This document shows positions 17,828 to 27,664 of a stretch of 64,000 nucleotides of DNA, in pieces. Where the stretch lies: positions 1-64,000 of the forward strand of contig CAKUYQ010000014.1 of NCBI GenBank assembly GCA_934717185.1. The letters are read 5' to 3'. The translations under genes and the position numbers were made by a program. The notes under the pieces were generated by a model. The model was given only the letters and a program-made list of their open reading frames with translations. It did no database searches and had not been told where the DNA came from. This DNA is from an uncultured Bacteroidales bacterium (GTDB lineage Bacteria; Bacteroidota; Bacteroidia; Bacteroidales; UBA932). Positions within the stretch are counted from its first letter, which is position 1. Every line of letters begins with the position of its first letter.

Positions 17828-20458
17828 ATGGCTAAAAAGGATAAATCCGGTAAAAAGTCTAATATTGAGGATGCTAAACAGAGAAGGCAGATAGAGAAAG
17901 CAGAGATTGCGGCACCAAAGCGAAAAGACAGTATATATCTTGTTTGCGGGCTTCTCTCTTTTGTTATAGCTGCTGTTACCACTATATCGCTTATATCGTA
18001 TCTTCATTCTTGGATATCGGATCAAAGTGTAATATCATCCGACTACCTTACAACGGATACTGAGGTTGCGAACAAGGGTGGAAAACTTGGTCTTGCCCTT
18101 GCCCATTTCTTAATTGACAAGATATTTGGGCTTGGAGCACTTATCATCCCGTTCTTTTTTCTTGGACTTTCTGCATTTTGTCTGAAAATTAAAAAGATAA
18201 AACTGCTAAGATTTACCTTTTTGTCACTTTTCGGCTGTATAATTCTGTCGCTTACATGTTCGTATATCTTTTCATTGATTCCGCTTACCCTATTCTATGG
18301 CGGAGCAGGCGGGTCGTACGGATATTATGTTATCAAATGGGCAAACTCAATGTTCGGCGCGTTTGGTGCCGGGGGACTTCTTCTGCTTCTTATTGTAATT
18401 TGGCTTATATATTTGGATAACAGGATAGTAACACGCTTTAACAATTGGATGGAGCGTGTAACGGCTCCAAGACCAAAAAAGGAGAAGAGGAAAAAAGAGA
18501 CGCAGCAAGAGATTACAGAACCTGCGCTCAATGAATTCGCACTCGGTGAATCTGCACAGACGGAGAGTGTAGAGCATGCTGCGGGTGAACCTGTCATGGA
18601 AAATGTAACCGGAGCAGAATCAGCCTCTCTGTACAATCCGGAAGAGAATATATTTGCAGGGCAGGAGGGATATGATTTTGAACATCATGAGGTATCAGAC
18701 TTTGAACAGCCGGGAGAGCCTGTAGGCGAAGATGAAGGAGATAATGATAATATCCCTAAATTAGAGGTACTCTCTGCACCGGAACCTATACCTGAAGACA
18801 ATACCTCCACAGAAGATATTACAGACGAACAACCGGCAGATTCCCAATTGAAAGAGGAACAGGAGAATGGCCGGAACACCAATGACGATGAGGAGAACTT
18901 TGAGGATGCATATACCCCTGAGCAGCTACAAACACTCTTTGACCCAAGGCTTGAACTTCCTAACTATCAGGCACCATCGCTCTCACTTTTGGAATCATAC
19001 AGAGACAAATGGTATGAGGTATCGCCGGAGGAGTTAGAGAAGAACAATCGCCAAATAGTAAAGACACTTTCAAACTACAAGATAGGTGTCTCTAAAATCT
19101 CCGCGCGGATAGGACCTACGGTAACACTCTATGAGATAGTTCCTGCTCCGGGTGTAAGGGTTGCCCAGATCAAGAGATTGGAGGAGGATATCCAATTGTC
19201 ACTTGCTGCTAAAGGTGTGCGTGTTGTAACACTTAAAGGGACAAATGCCATAGGAATAGAGGTTGCCAACGAAAGGCCAAGTACTGTTTCTATGCTTTCC
19301 GTTTTGGATGATTCCAAGTTCAAGGCTGCCGAATATGATCTGCCTGTTGCATTGGGCAAGACTATCACCAACGAGGTAATGCATTTCGATTTGGCAAAGA
19401 TGCCTCATCTGCTTGTTGCCGGAGCAACAGGGCAGGGAAAATCTGTGGGGCTTAATGCAATATTAGCCTCTCTGCTTTACAGAAAGCACCCGAGCGAACT
19501 GAAACTTGTACTTGTTGACCCAAAGAAGGTGGAGTTGTCACTATATTCAAAATTGGAGAAACATTTTTTAGCTCAGCTTCCCGACGCAGATGAACCTGTC
19601 ATAACAGATACTCAGAAAGTAATTTATACTCTTAAGTCTCTCTGTATAGAGATGGATTCTCGTTACGATCTCCTTAAGATGGCACATGTACGTAATGTTA
19701 AGGAGTATAACGAAAAGTTCCTGCAGCGAAGGCTTAACCCGCTTAAGGGGCATAAGTTTATGCCATACATAGTGGTTGTCATAGATGAGTTTGCAGATCT
19801 TCTTATGACAGCAGGTAAAGAGATAGAGGAGCCTATTGCACGTTTGGCACAGTTGGCGCGTGCCATTGGTATTCATTTGGTCATTGCAACACAGAGACCT
19901 ACAACATCTGTAATTACAGGTAACATAAAAGCCAACTTCCCTGCCCGTATAGCATTTATGGTACGCTCAAGTATCGATTCCAGAACCATATTGGATGAGA
20001 CAGGTGCCAACCAGCTTATAGGACGTGGAGATATGCTTATATCAACAGGTGGAGATCTTACACGAGTACAGTGTGCCTTTATAGATACAAAAGAGGTTGA
20101 GAGAATAGTAGATTCAATAGCGTCTCAACGTGGTTATTCATCACCGTTCTATCTTCCAGAGTATACCGGAGAGGAGAAAGAGGAGGGCGGAGGAGTAGGA
20201 GAGGTAGACCTTAACAGAAGAGATCCTCTATTTGAAGATGCGGCCAAGTTGGTTGTAATGCATCAGCAGGGGTCAACATCTCTTATCCAGCGCAAGATGA
20301 ATCTTGGTTACAACAGGGCAGGGCGTATTATGGATCAGCTTGAGGTTGCCGGTATTGTAGGCCCTTTTGAGGGGAGCAAGGCAAGACAGGTCTTGGTGGC
20401 AGATCTATCTGAATTGGATCTAAGACTCTCATCTATAAGAGATATATACGGAGGGTAA
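17828..20458 (+). CDS. ftsK: DNA translocase FtsK
   Basis: 876 residues. Four membrane segments lie in the first 200 residues, followed by an acidic Pro/Glu-rich linker (about 225-360), then the motor: the alpha/beta RecA-like part with Walker A GATGQGKSVG near residue 532, Walker B YIVVVIDEFADLLM near residue 645, and the C-terminal gamma winged helix (SLIQRKMNLGYNRAGRIMDQLE) that reads FtsK-orienting polar sequences. It pumps chromosomal DNA at the division septum and activates XerCD at dif; a XerD gene is in this window at 36.3 kb. It is followed 4 bases later by a LolA-like gene. Confidence 0.96.
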   Translation: MAKKDKSGKKSNIEDAKQRRQIEKAEIAAPKRKDSIYLVCGLLSFVIAAVTTISLISYLHSWISDQSVISSDYLTTDTEVANKGGKLGLALAHFLIDKIFGLGALIIPFFFLGLSAFCLKIKKIKLLRFTFLSLFGCIILSLTCSYIFSLIPLTLFYGGAGGSYGYYVIKWANSMFGAFGAGGLLLLLIVIWLIYLDNRIVTRFNNWMERVTAPRPKKEKRKKETQQEITEPALNEFALGESAQTESVEHAAGEPVMENVTGAESASLYNPEENIFAGQEGYDFEHHEVSDFEQPGEPVGEDEGDNDNIPKLEVLSAPEPIPEDNTSTEDITDEQPADSQLKEEQENGRNTNDDEENFEDAYTPEQLQTLFDPRLELPNYQAPSLSLLESYRDKWYEVSPEELEKNNRQIVKTLSNYKIGVSKISARIGPTVTLYEIVPAPGVRVAQIKRLEEDIQLSLAAKGVRVVTLKGTNAIGIEVANERPSTVSMLSVLDDSKFKAAEYDLPVALGKTITNEVMHFDLAKMPHLLVAGATGQGKSVGLNAILASLLYRKHPSELKLVLVDPKKVELSLYSKLEKHFLAQLPDADEPVITDTQKVIYTLKSLCIEMDSRYDLLKMAHVRNVKEYNEKFLQRRLNPLKGHKFMPYIVVVIDEFADLLMTAGKEIEEPIARLAQLARAIGIHLVIATQRPTTSVITGNIKANFPARIAFMVRSSIDSRTILDETGANQLIGRGDMLISTGGDLTRVQCAFIDTKEVERIVDSIASQRGYSSPFYLPEYTGEEKEEGGGVGEVDLNRRDPLFEDAAKLVVMHQQGSTSLIQRKMNLGYNRAGRIMDQLEVAGIVGPFEGSKARQVLVADLSELDLRLSSIRDIYGG

Positions 20459-20462
20459 TAGT

Positions 20463-21026
20463 ATGAATCGGATTGTTGTTCTCTGTACCATATTTATAAT
20501 GGCATCTGTTTGCAGAATGAATGCTCAAGATGTAAAAGCCGTTGCAAACGAGTTTATGGCCGGTTCGGAGGTGAGCTTTTCCTGCTCTGTTACAGGAAAT
20601 GACAACCAAAGCTTATCATTTGAGGCAACCGGAACGGCAAAATTACTTGGAAAAAGTTATAATATATTAACAGAAGATGGCTTAAAACTTATATCAGACG
20701 GCAAATCGCTTTGGATAATAAATTTAGACACAAAAGAGGCTGTTGTATCATTATTGGATGAGAGTTCTGACGTCCAAAACGATTTTACCAATCCGTTTGT
20801 GCTCCTTTCCAATCCGCAGGGAGAGCTAAGATTCTCCTTTAAGGGGACGGCACCGGGCGGTAATCCAAAAGTGCCGGCAGAGATTAGAATTTCAGGATTC
20901 AAGATAGGTGAGCCAAAAGAGATTCTAATAAAGATTAAAAAATTCAACAAAGCCAACTTAAAGAGTTCAGACTTTGTTTTCAACAAGAAAGATTATCCCA
21001 ATATAGAGGTAACAGACCTAAGATAA
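20463..21026 (+). CDS. LolA-like outer-membrane lipoprotein carrier
   Basis: 187 residues with a signal peptide (MNRIVVLCTIFIMASVCRMNAQ) and a LolA/LolB-like half-barrel: FEATGTAKLLGKSYNILTEDGLKLISDGKSLWIINLDTKEAVVS in the middle of the protein. LolA carries lipoproteins across the periplasm from LolCDE to the outer membrane. In Bacteroidota such a gene directly after ftsK is a common arrangement, seen here with a 4-base gap, so they share a transcript. Confidence 0.8.
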   Translation: MNRIVVLCTIFIMASVCRMNAQDVKAVANEFMAGSEVSFSCSVTGNDNQSLSFEATGTAKLLGKSYNILTEDGLKLISDGKSLWIINLDTKEAVVSLLDESSDVQNDFTNPFVLLSNPQGELRFSFKGTAPGGNPKVPAEIRISGFKIGEPKEILIKIKKFNKANLKSSDFVFNKKDYPNIEVTDLR

Positions 21027-21027
21027 A

Positions 21028-21070
21028 GAGAGGTGGTAGCTGTAAGTAGCTCCACCTCTTCTAATTTTTT
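21028..21070 (+). terminator. terminator of the ftsK-lolA operon
   Basis: AGAGGTGGTAGCT / AGCTCCACCTCT hairpin followed by a T-rich run ending near 21070. Confidence 0.85.
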
Positions 21071-21077
21071 TGAATAT

Positions 21078-21196
21078 GAAGTTAAATAAAAAGAGGAATT
21101 TCAAGGCCTGCGAAACTTTCAACACCGGAGCGTACTTTTGTACGTGAGGATTTGAAAGTTGAGTAAAACACAGAAATTACCTTTTTATTTAGCTTC
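21078..21196 (-). repeat. 3'-end structured element B
   Basis: Ends one base before the stop codon of the minus-strand gene at 21198. Outer arms (21078-21093 and 21181-21196) match in 15 of 16 positions. On the minus strand the core reads TCC-TCA-CGTAC-aaaa-GTACG-CT-CCGG inside a CTTTCAA/TTGAAAG stem. Confidence 0.75.
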
Positions 21197-21197
21197 A

Positions 21198-22454
21198 TTA
21201 ATATATTGCTTTATCCTGAATCTCAGTAGACCCCGCATAAACCCCCGCCTCAAGTTTCTTCCTTATCTCCTCAAAAGCATTGAGAGTGTACTCAACATGC
21301 TCCATCTCGTGCATAGCTGTAGGGATAAGCCTGTACATGATAACACCCTTAGGAACAACAGGATATACAACTACAGAGCAGAAGATCTTATATGTCTCTC
21401 TCAGATCTACAAGAATATTTGTTGCCTCTGCCAATGAACCCTGCAGGAATACAGGAGTAATACATGCTTCAGCAACACCAATATCAAATCCTCTCTTTCT
21501 AAGACCATCCTGAAGAGCCCTTGTAATGGTAAACAGTTTCTTACGTCTGTCATCTCCTTTTCTTATCATATCCAACCTCTTAAGGCAACCCTCAACAAAA
21601 GCCATTGGAAGGGATTTGGCATATATCTGAGACCTGAGGTTATATCTTAAGTAGTTGATAATCTCTTTTGGACCTGAAACAAAACCTCCTATGGCAGCCA
21701 TGGACTTTGCAAAAGCTCCAAAGTAGAGGTCTACCTTATCCATTACATCATAATGCTCAGATGTTCCTCTTCCGTTAGGACCCATCACGCCAAAACCGTG
21801 AGCATCATCAATAAGTATTCTAAAGTTGTATTTCTCTTTAAGTTTGACAATAAGATCCAAACGTCCAAGACCACCTGTCATACCGTAAACGCCCTCTGTA
21901 ATAAGAAGAATACCGCCACCGGTCTCCTCTGTAATTTTGGTTGCTCTCTGCAATGCCTTCTCACAACGCTCAAGATCATTGTGTGGATAAACAATCCTTC
22001 TTCCCATATGCAGACGTACACCATCCATTATGCAGGCGTGAGCCTCTGAATCGTATACAATAACATCATGTCTTGTTACAAGAGCATCTATGGTGGAGAT
22101 CATACCTTGGTAACCAAAGTTGAACAGGTAAGCATCCTCTTTTTTCTCAAACTCTGCTAATTCTCTCTCCAACTGCTCGTGCAGTGAAGTATGACCACTC
22201 ATCATACGTGCGCCCATAGGGTATGCAAGACCCCATTTTGCAGCAGCTTCGGCATCAACCTTTCTAACTTCCGGGTCATTGGCAAGTCCAAGATAGTTGT
22301 TGAAAGTCCAGGCGAGAACCTTCTGTCCGTGAAATGTCATGTAAGGAGCAATCTCCCCCTCAAGTTTTGGAAACATAAAATAGCCATGAGCTTTTTTTCT
22401 GTATTGTCCAAGCGGACCGCCCTCGTCCAATTTAATTCTTTCAAATATATCCAT
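21198..22454 (-). CDS. serine palmitoyltransferase-like alpha-oxoamine synthase
   Basis: 418 residues, PLP-dependent alpha-oxoamine synthase. The PLP lysine lies in YFGAFAKSMAAIGGF near residue 245, the aspartate in RILIDDAHGFGVMGP, and the substrate region is GLAYPMGARMMSGHT near residue 75. The N-terminus MDIFERIKLDEGGPLGQYRKKAHGYFMFPKLEGE is that of the Bacteroides enzyme which condenses serine with an acyl thioester, the first step of sphingolipid synthesis. Close relatives use glycine (2-amino-3-ketobutyrate ligase) or cysteate (sulfonolipid synthesis in Alistipes-type bacteria), and sequence inspection cannot exclude these. It is a monocistronic gene between element B and gyrB. Confidence 0.75.
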   Translation of the reverse strand: MDIFERIKLDEGGPLGQYRKKAHGYFMFPKLEGEIAPYMTFHGQKVLAWTFNNYLGLANDPEVRKVDAEAAAKWGLAYPMGARMMSGHTSLHEQLERELAEFEKKEDAYLFNFGYQGMISTIDALVTRHDVIVYDSEAHACIMDGVRLHMGRRIVYPHNDLERCEKALQRATKITEETGGGILLITEGVYGMTGGLGRLDLIVKLKEKYNFRILIDDAHGFGVMGPNGRGTSEHYDVMDKVDLYFGAFAKSMAAIGGFVSGPKEIINYLRYNLRSQIYAKSLPMAFVEGCLKRLDMIRKGDDRRKKLFTITRALQDGLRKRGFDIGVAEACITPVFLQGSLAEATNILVDLRETYKIFCSVVVYPVVPKGVIMYRLIPTAMHEMEHVEYTLNAFEEIRKKLEAGVYAGSTEIQDKAIY

Positions 22455-22527
22455 AATATATAATAGTATTTAATTAGTTTCTTTTCTGTCTGTTGGAAAA
22501 AATGTAGAAAATTTGTCGGGAAGCATA

Positions 22528-24519
<1,992 letters not shown>

Positions 24520-24526
24520 CTAAGTT

Positions 24527-24739
24527 TTATAACTCACAAAGGTAACATTTTCTATCAAAAGAAACAAAGCCATCATAGAGTTTGTCCAATCCGAACCAAT
24601 CTCCTTTTATGATTTTATTGTTCATAAAATTAAATGCAGCATCACCCATCAGAGGTTCGCATAAATCCGGAAAAACAGATACCGTAGTTAAATACCCTTT
24701 GCTGTTAAAAGTATAGAAATCTTTCATTGATAGCTCCAT
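24527..24739 (-). CDS. short ORF, probable remnant immunity protein
   Basis: 70 residues beginning MELSMKDFYTF and ending FDRKCYLCEL. It starts 4 bases after the stop of a decayed toxin-tip frame (24744-24970) on the same strand, the usual spacing for a toxin-tip/immunity pair. It is short for an immunity protein, so it may be truncated. Its last codons overlap the gyrB -7 box, which suggests that the cassette was inserted right up to the gyrB promoter. No family is recognised. Confidence 0.45.
   Translation of the reverse strand: MELSMKDFYTFNSKGYLTTVSVFPDLCEPLMGDAAFNFMNNKIIKGDWFGLDKLYDGFVSFDRKCYLCEL
24537..24568 (-). promoter_or_regulatory. promoter of gyrB
   Basis: On the minus strand TTTG (24565-24568), a 20-base spacer, and TACCTTTG (24537-24544), 23 bases before the gyrB ATG. 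Confidence 0.75.
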
Positions 24740-24743
24740 AACA

Positions 24744-24970
24744 TTATCTCATTTTATGTTTATAAATTTCGTCCATGGCCTGCTCCATGTGTTTGAATAT
24801 CTCTTCTTTATTAGGATTTGCATTACCTTTAAAGAAGATATCCAAAGATTTATTGTATTCACTTGCTTTTTGTAGGTGGAAATTCTTTTCTAACCAGACT
24901 CCATATTTGGATTATTTATATCTATTCCTACCTCATTGAATTTATCAATAATACTTTCATAGTCATGTCT
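24744..24970 (-). pseudogene. orphan RHS/polymorphic toxin tip, frameshifted
   Basis: On the minus strand one frame reads RHDYESIIDKFNEVGIDINN and, after a one-base shift near 24895-24905, another continues KYGVWLEKNFHLQKASEYNK to the stop at 24744. Together they look like the C-terminal end of a toxin domain, with a histidine and the N-P-N-x-x-x-E-E-I-F-K-H ending seen in RHS-linked tips. There is no start codon or RHS core attached. It sits behind the RHS gene and its immunity gene, the classic place for displaced tips that can be swapped in by recombination. Confidence 0.55.
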
Positions 24971-25009
24971 TTATTAATAAGTTACTGTAATAAAGATACT
25001 TAAAATCAT

Positions 25010-25630
25010 TTATTCTATAATCGTCCAAATCTCCTTGTTAATTTTTTTACCTGTTTTCTTTTGAAAAATCGGGATTGCATTTTTCTTTATGTACTGTTTT
25101 TTCTTGCCATCAATAGGTCTGCAAAAAAGATTATACCGAATACTTTCATCATAAGACTTATAGCGTTTTACCATGAATAAAGAGTCTGCAGTAAACCATC
25201 CAAAATAATAATCTTCGTAATTACCAATGTTTTTAGTAGCATATATTTTATTAAAACTATCTAAATCAATAGATAACCTTTTTGAATAGAGTGAGCTAAA
25301 ATTAGAATACACTACTTTATTATCTTTTTTGAAAACGAAAAAATACACATCTTCATCAACCAACCAATAATGAAAAAAATTTTTTTTCATTGTATATCCT
25401 GAAATGCTTTTGAACAGGACTTCATTCATCATACCCTCAATAATAAATAAAGTATCATATTCAACTTTAAGAGCCTTTTTTAAATCTATATAACATTCAT
25501 CAATCTCCTCAAAATCGCAGGTTTTTTCTACATATTTTTCTATATTATCTCCAATATTATTTACAATGCAACTAACAGTCGTAAAAAACATTACAACTGT
25601 TAGTACTATGATGCTTATAGATGTTCTCAT
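25010..25630 (-). CDS. putative immunity lipoprotein for the RHS toxin
   Basis: 206 residues, with an N-terminal hydrophobic segment and lipobox-like Cys (VMFFTTVSCIVNN). The rest is a Lys/Tyr-rich soluble domain with no family I recognise. It starts 7 bases after the stop codon of the RHS-core gene on the same strand, and its base composition is much more A/T-rich than the RHS core, as is typical of variable toxin-tip/immunity cassettes. A periplasmic lipoprotein would fit immunity against a toxin acting in the periplasm or during entry. This role is inferred only from position. Confidence 0.55.
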   Translation of the reverse strand: MRTSISIIVLTVVMFFTTVSCIVNNIGDNIEKYVEKTCDFEEIDECYIDLKKALKVEYDTLFIIEGMMNEVLFKSISGYTMKKNFFHYWLVDEDVYFFVFKKDNKVVYSNFSSLYSKRLSIDLDSFNKIYATKNIGNYEDYYFGWFTADSLFMVKRYKSYDESIRYNLFCRPIDGKKKQYIKKNAIPIFQKKTGKKINKEIWTIIE

Positions 25631-25637
25631 GAATTAA

Positions 25638-26978
25638 TTAATTTATTGATTTACCCTTCTCATTTTTTTTATCAATTGATTCCAGTGCCGTTTTATACTG
25701 TTCTTCCGTGATTGTAACTTTCTTAATTGTTATATTTGTTTCACTTGAGCCGGTTGTTATCCATAATCCATTTTGGTAGAATTCTTCTATGACTTTTCTT
25801 GCAAGATCCCTGTTACTTGCGTTTGGATTCTTTTTCCCTATTTCTCTACCAATAATATTGTTAAGCAAATCTACCGTTTGATCCGCTTTCTCAAAATCAT
25901 TAAACCATCTTGCATTTAAATCTACATAAGGATTATCTTCATGTGCATTAGCTATTCTTGCAGCATGTTTTTCTCCAAACCTTCGTGTGATAATGCTCTG
26001 CCATATTACATGCCTCAACGCATTTCTGCGGTCTCCTATCTTTTCTGTTCTTAATTGAGCCTCCTTGGAAATGTTAATTGCAAAATTGGATGCAATTGTT
26101 GAGATATTTCCACAATCTGTTCCATCTCGAGCAGGACCAACAATTAATGCATTAATAGGGTGTTGCATGATATAATCTATTTCGCGGGATCTGCTATTCA
26201 AGCCATTTTGCTCCATAAATTTTGCAGCCCCATAATATGCCACTATAAAAGGTATTATCGGAAATCTACCATCAGTATCAACATACATTATCGGATTTCC
26301 GCTGCAGTACATGTAAGGAGACATTGAGGCGTATTTTTCTGCCAACGGATCCGGAACAAACCACCGTCCGGTGAAGTCGTCGTACATCCTTGCACCGTAA
26401 TCTGTGAAGCCAAGGCCTCCCACCGTCTGTACCTCTTTGCCGTTGTACTTGTAGAGGTTGGTTGTCAGTTGTGGGTAACTGTTGCCTGTGGCTGTTCTCA
26501 TACCCAAAGGGTAGTAGTCGTTCCTCTCCACCACACCTCCGCTGCCGTCCGTTATCACCCTCACACTGCCCAAGTGATCCGTACCGTAGTAATATGCCAA
26601 ACAACTGTTATTGGCAGCGCCTATTATCCTTCCTCCGCCAAACCCGGTGCTTGAGAGTGCGTAGCTCTCTCCGCTCTTTGAGAGTACCAACGTCCCAAGA
26701 TAGAGATAACCGTTACTGCCTGTAGCGTCTACAACCCTCTGCTTGATGCCGTCCGCACTGTAGAGATATTCCGCCTTGACCACACCGTCAGCCGCTGCTG
26801 CACCTGTCTTCTCCACCACCTTGGCCGGCAGATTAAGAATGTTGTAGTTTCTTGCCATTGTAACGGTAACACGCGGGATATTCACCCCTATGGTATCGGC
26901 GGCAATGGAAATGAAAGGCATAAGGAGCATGAGCATACAGACTGCTATGCTGTGTAGCGAGAATAAATCTTTTTTCAT
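25638..26978 (-). CDS. RHS-core polymorphic toxin, shortened form
   Basis: 446 residues. Residues 1-45 (signal peptide plus VNIPRVTVTMARNYN) match the N-terminus of the gene at the left edge. They are followed almost at once by the RHS-associated core: YYYGTDHLGSVRVITDGSGGVVERNDYYPLGMR (about 130-162), NGKEVQTVGGLGFTDYGARMYDDFTGRWFVPDPLAEKYASMSPYMYCSGNPIMYVDTDG. From about residue 245 a variable tip begins, containing RNALRHVIWQSIITRRFGEKHAARIANAHEDN, similar to DUF6973-like tips with conserved His/Arg. The YD-repeat barrel expected between the N-terminal block and the core is missing, so this looks like an internal deletion or a minimal delivery form. An immunity gene candidate follows. Confidence 0.75.
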   Translation of the reverse strand: MKKDLFSLHSIAVCMLMLLMPFISIAADTIGVNIPRVTVTMARNYNILNLPAKVVEKTGAAAADGVVKAEYLYSADGIKQRVVDATGSNGYLYLGTLVLSKSGESYALSSTGFGGGRIIGAANNSCLAYYYGTDHLGSVRVITDGSGGVVERNDYYPLGMRTATGNSYPQLTTNLYKYNGKEVQTVGGLGFTDYGARMYDDFTGRWFVPDPLAEKYASMSPYMYCSGNPIMYVDTDGRFPIIPFIVAYYGAAKFMEQNGLNSRSREIDYIMQHPINALIVGPARDGTDCGNISTIASNFAINISKEAQLRTEKIGDRRNALRHVIWQSIITRRFGEKHAARIANAHEDNPYVDLNARWFNDFEKADQTVDLLNNIIGREIGKKNPNASNRDLARKVIEEFYQNGLWITTGSSETNITIKKVTITEEQYKTALESIDKKNEKGKSIN

Positions 26979-26987
26979 AATCTTAAT

Positions 26988-27440
26988 AAATTTTTAAAGG
27001 TTAAACCAAAAACAGCCAAACGTTTCTAAAGACGTTCCTTAGCTCTAAATAATTCCTATACGTGTTAATAATAAATAAAAAGGCCACAGATTAACACGTT
27101 GTATACAGTGCGCTAATTACTGCTATCAGATGAAATTAATAGCATCATTGTTCTGCTCCGGCTCACAGTGCATTCCTTGGCACTGCTGCAGTTTGTCCTT
27201 TAAAACTATATACTTTTGGTATATCCCGTGTGGAGCAGGTGGTGAATGTTGAGATTACTGCTGTTCCGCTATGTGCGCAAGCCTTTTTCTTGCTGTTAGG
27301 TGGAAAACGGTTTCCGGCGGAACGGTGCAGACGTCTCTCCAAGACCTTCACTACAAAGATAATAAAAAGTTGCGCTAAAGCAAAAATTTTCTGTAAGCCG
27401 TAGTTCCAGCGTTGGCATTAGCGTTAGCATTGGCTTTTTA
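26988..27440. repeat. RHS upstream repeat, copy 2
   Basis: Matches 360-820 across nearly its whole length, with the same landmarks and orientation relative to the RHS-type gene. From 26979 to 27664 no coding gene is visible; the region holds this repeat, a long palindrome and a terminator. Confidence 0.8.
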
Positions 27441-27545
27441 CTGACTTCGTCACTCAAAAAATACATATTTTATAACTTGTTGATAAATGATATTTTGTAT
27501 TTTTTTTGAGTTACCTGATTTTGGGTGACGCATTGACGAAGTCAG
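27441..27545. repeat. 105-base palindromic element
   Basis: CTGACTTCGTCA (27441-27452) and its exact complement TGACGAAGTCAG (27534-27545) flank a second inverted pair, CACTCAAAAAATACA and TGTATTTTTTTTGAGT. The centre is A/T-rich. It resembles a small non-autonomous insertion or a cruciform site. No flanking target duplication is obvious. Confidence 0.55.
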
Positions 27546-27594
27546 GAAATATTTTGTATTGTTAAGTTTTGTAAAATGCCTGCTTTAAAAAATC

Positions 27595-27635
27595 AAAAAT
27601 CGCCACTTACAGACCGCAGTAGTGACGATTTTTTT
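27595..27635 (-). terminator. terminator of the TPR/barrel operon
   Basis: AAAAATCG-CCACTTAC / GTAGTG-CGATTTTT hairpin with a run of A on the plus strand (T run on the minus strand) just beyond the stop codon at 27665. Confidence 0.75.
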
Positions 27636-27664
27636 TTACCACCAAAAGTGACAAAGATTGGATT

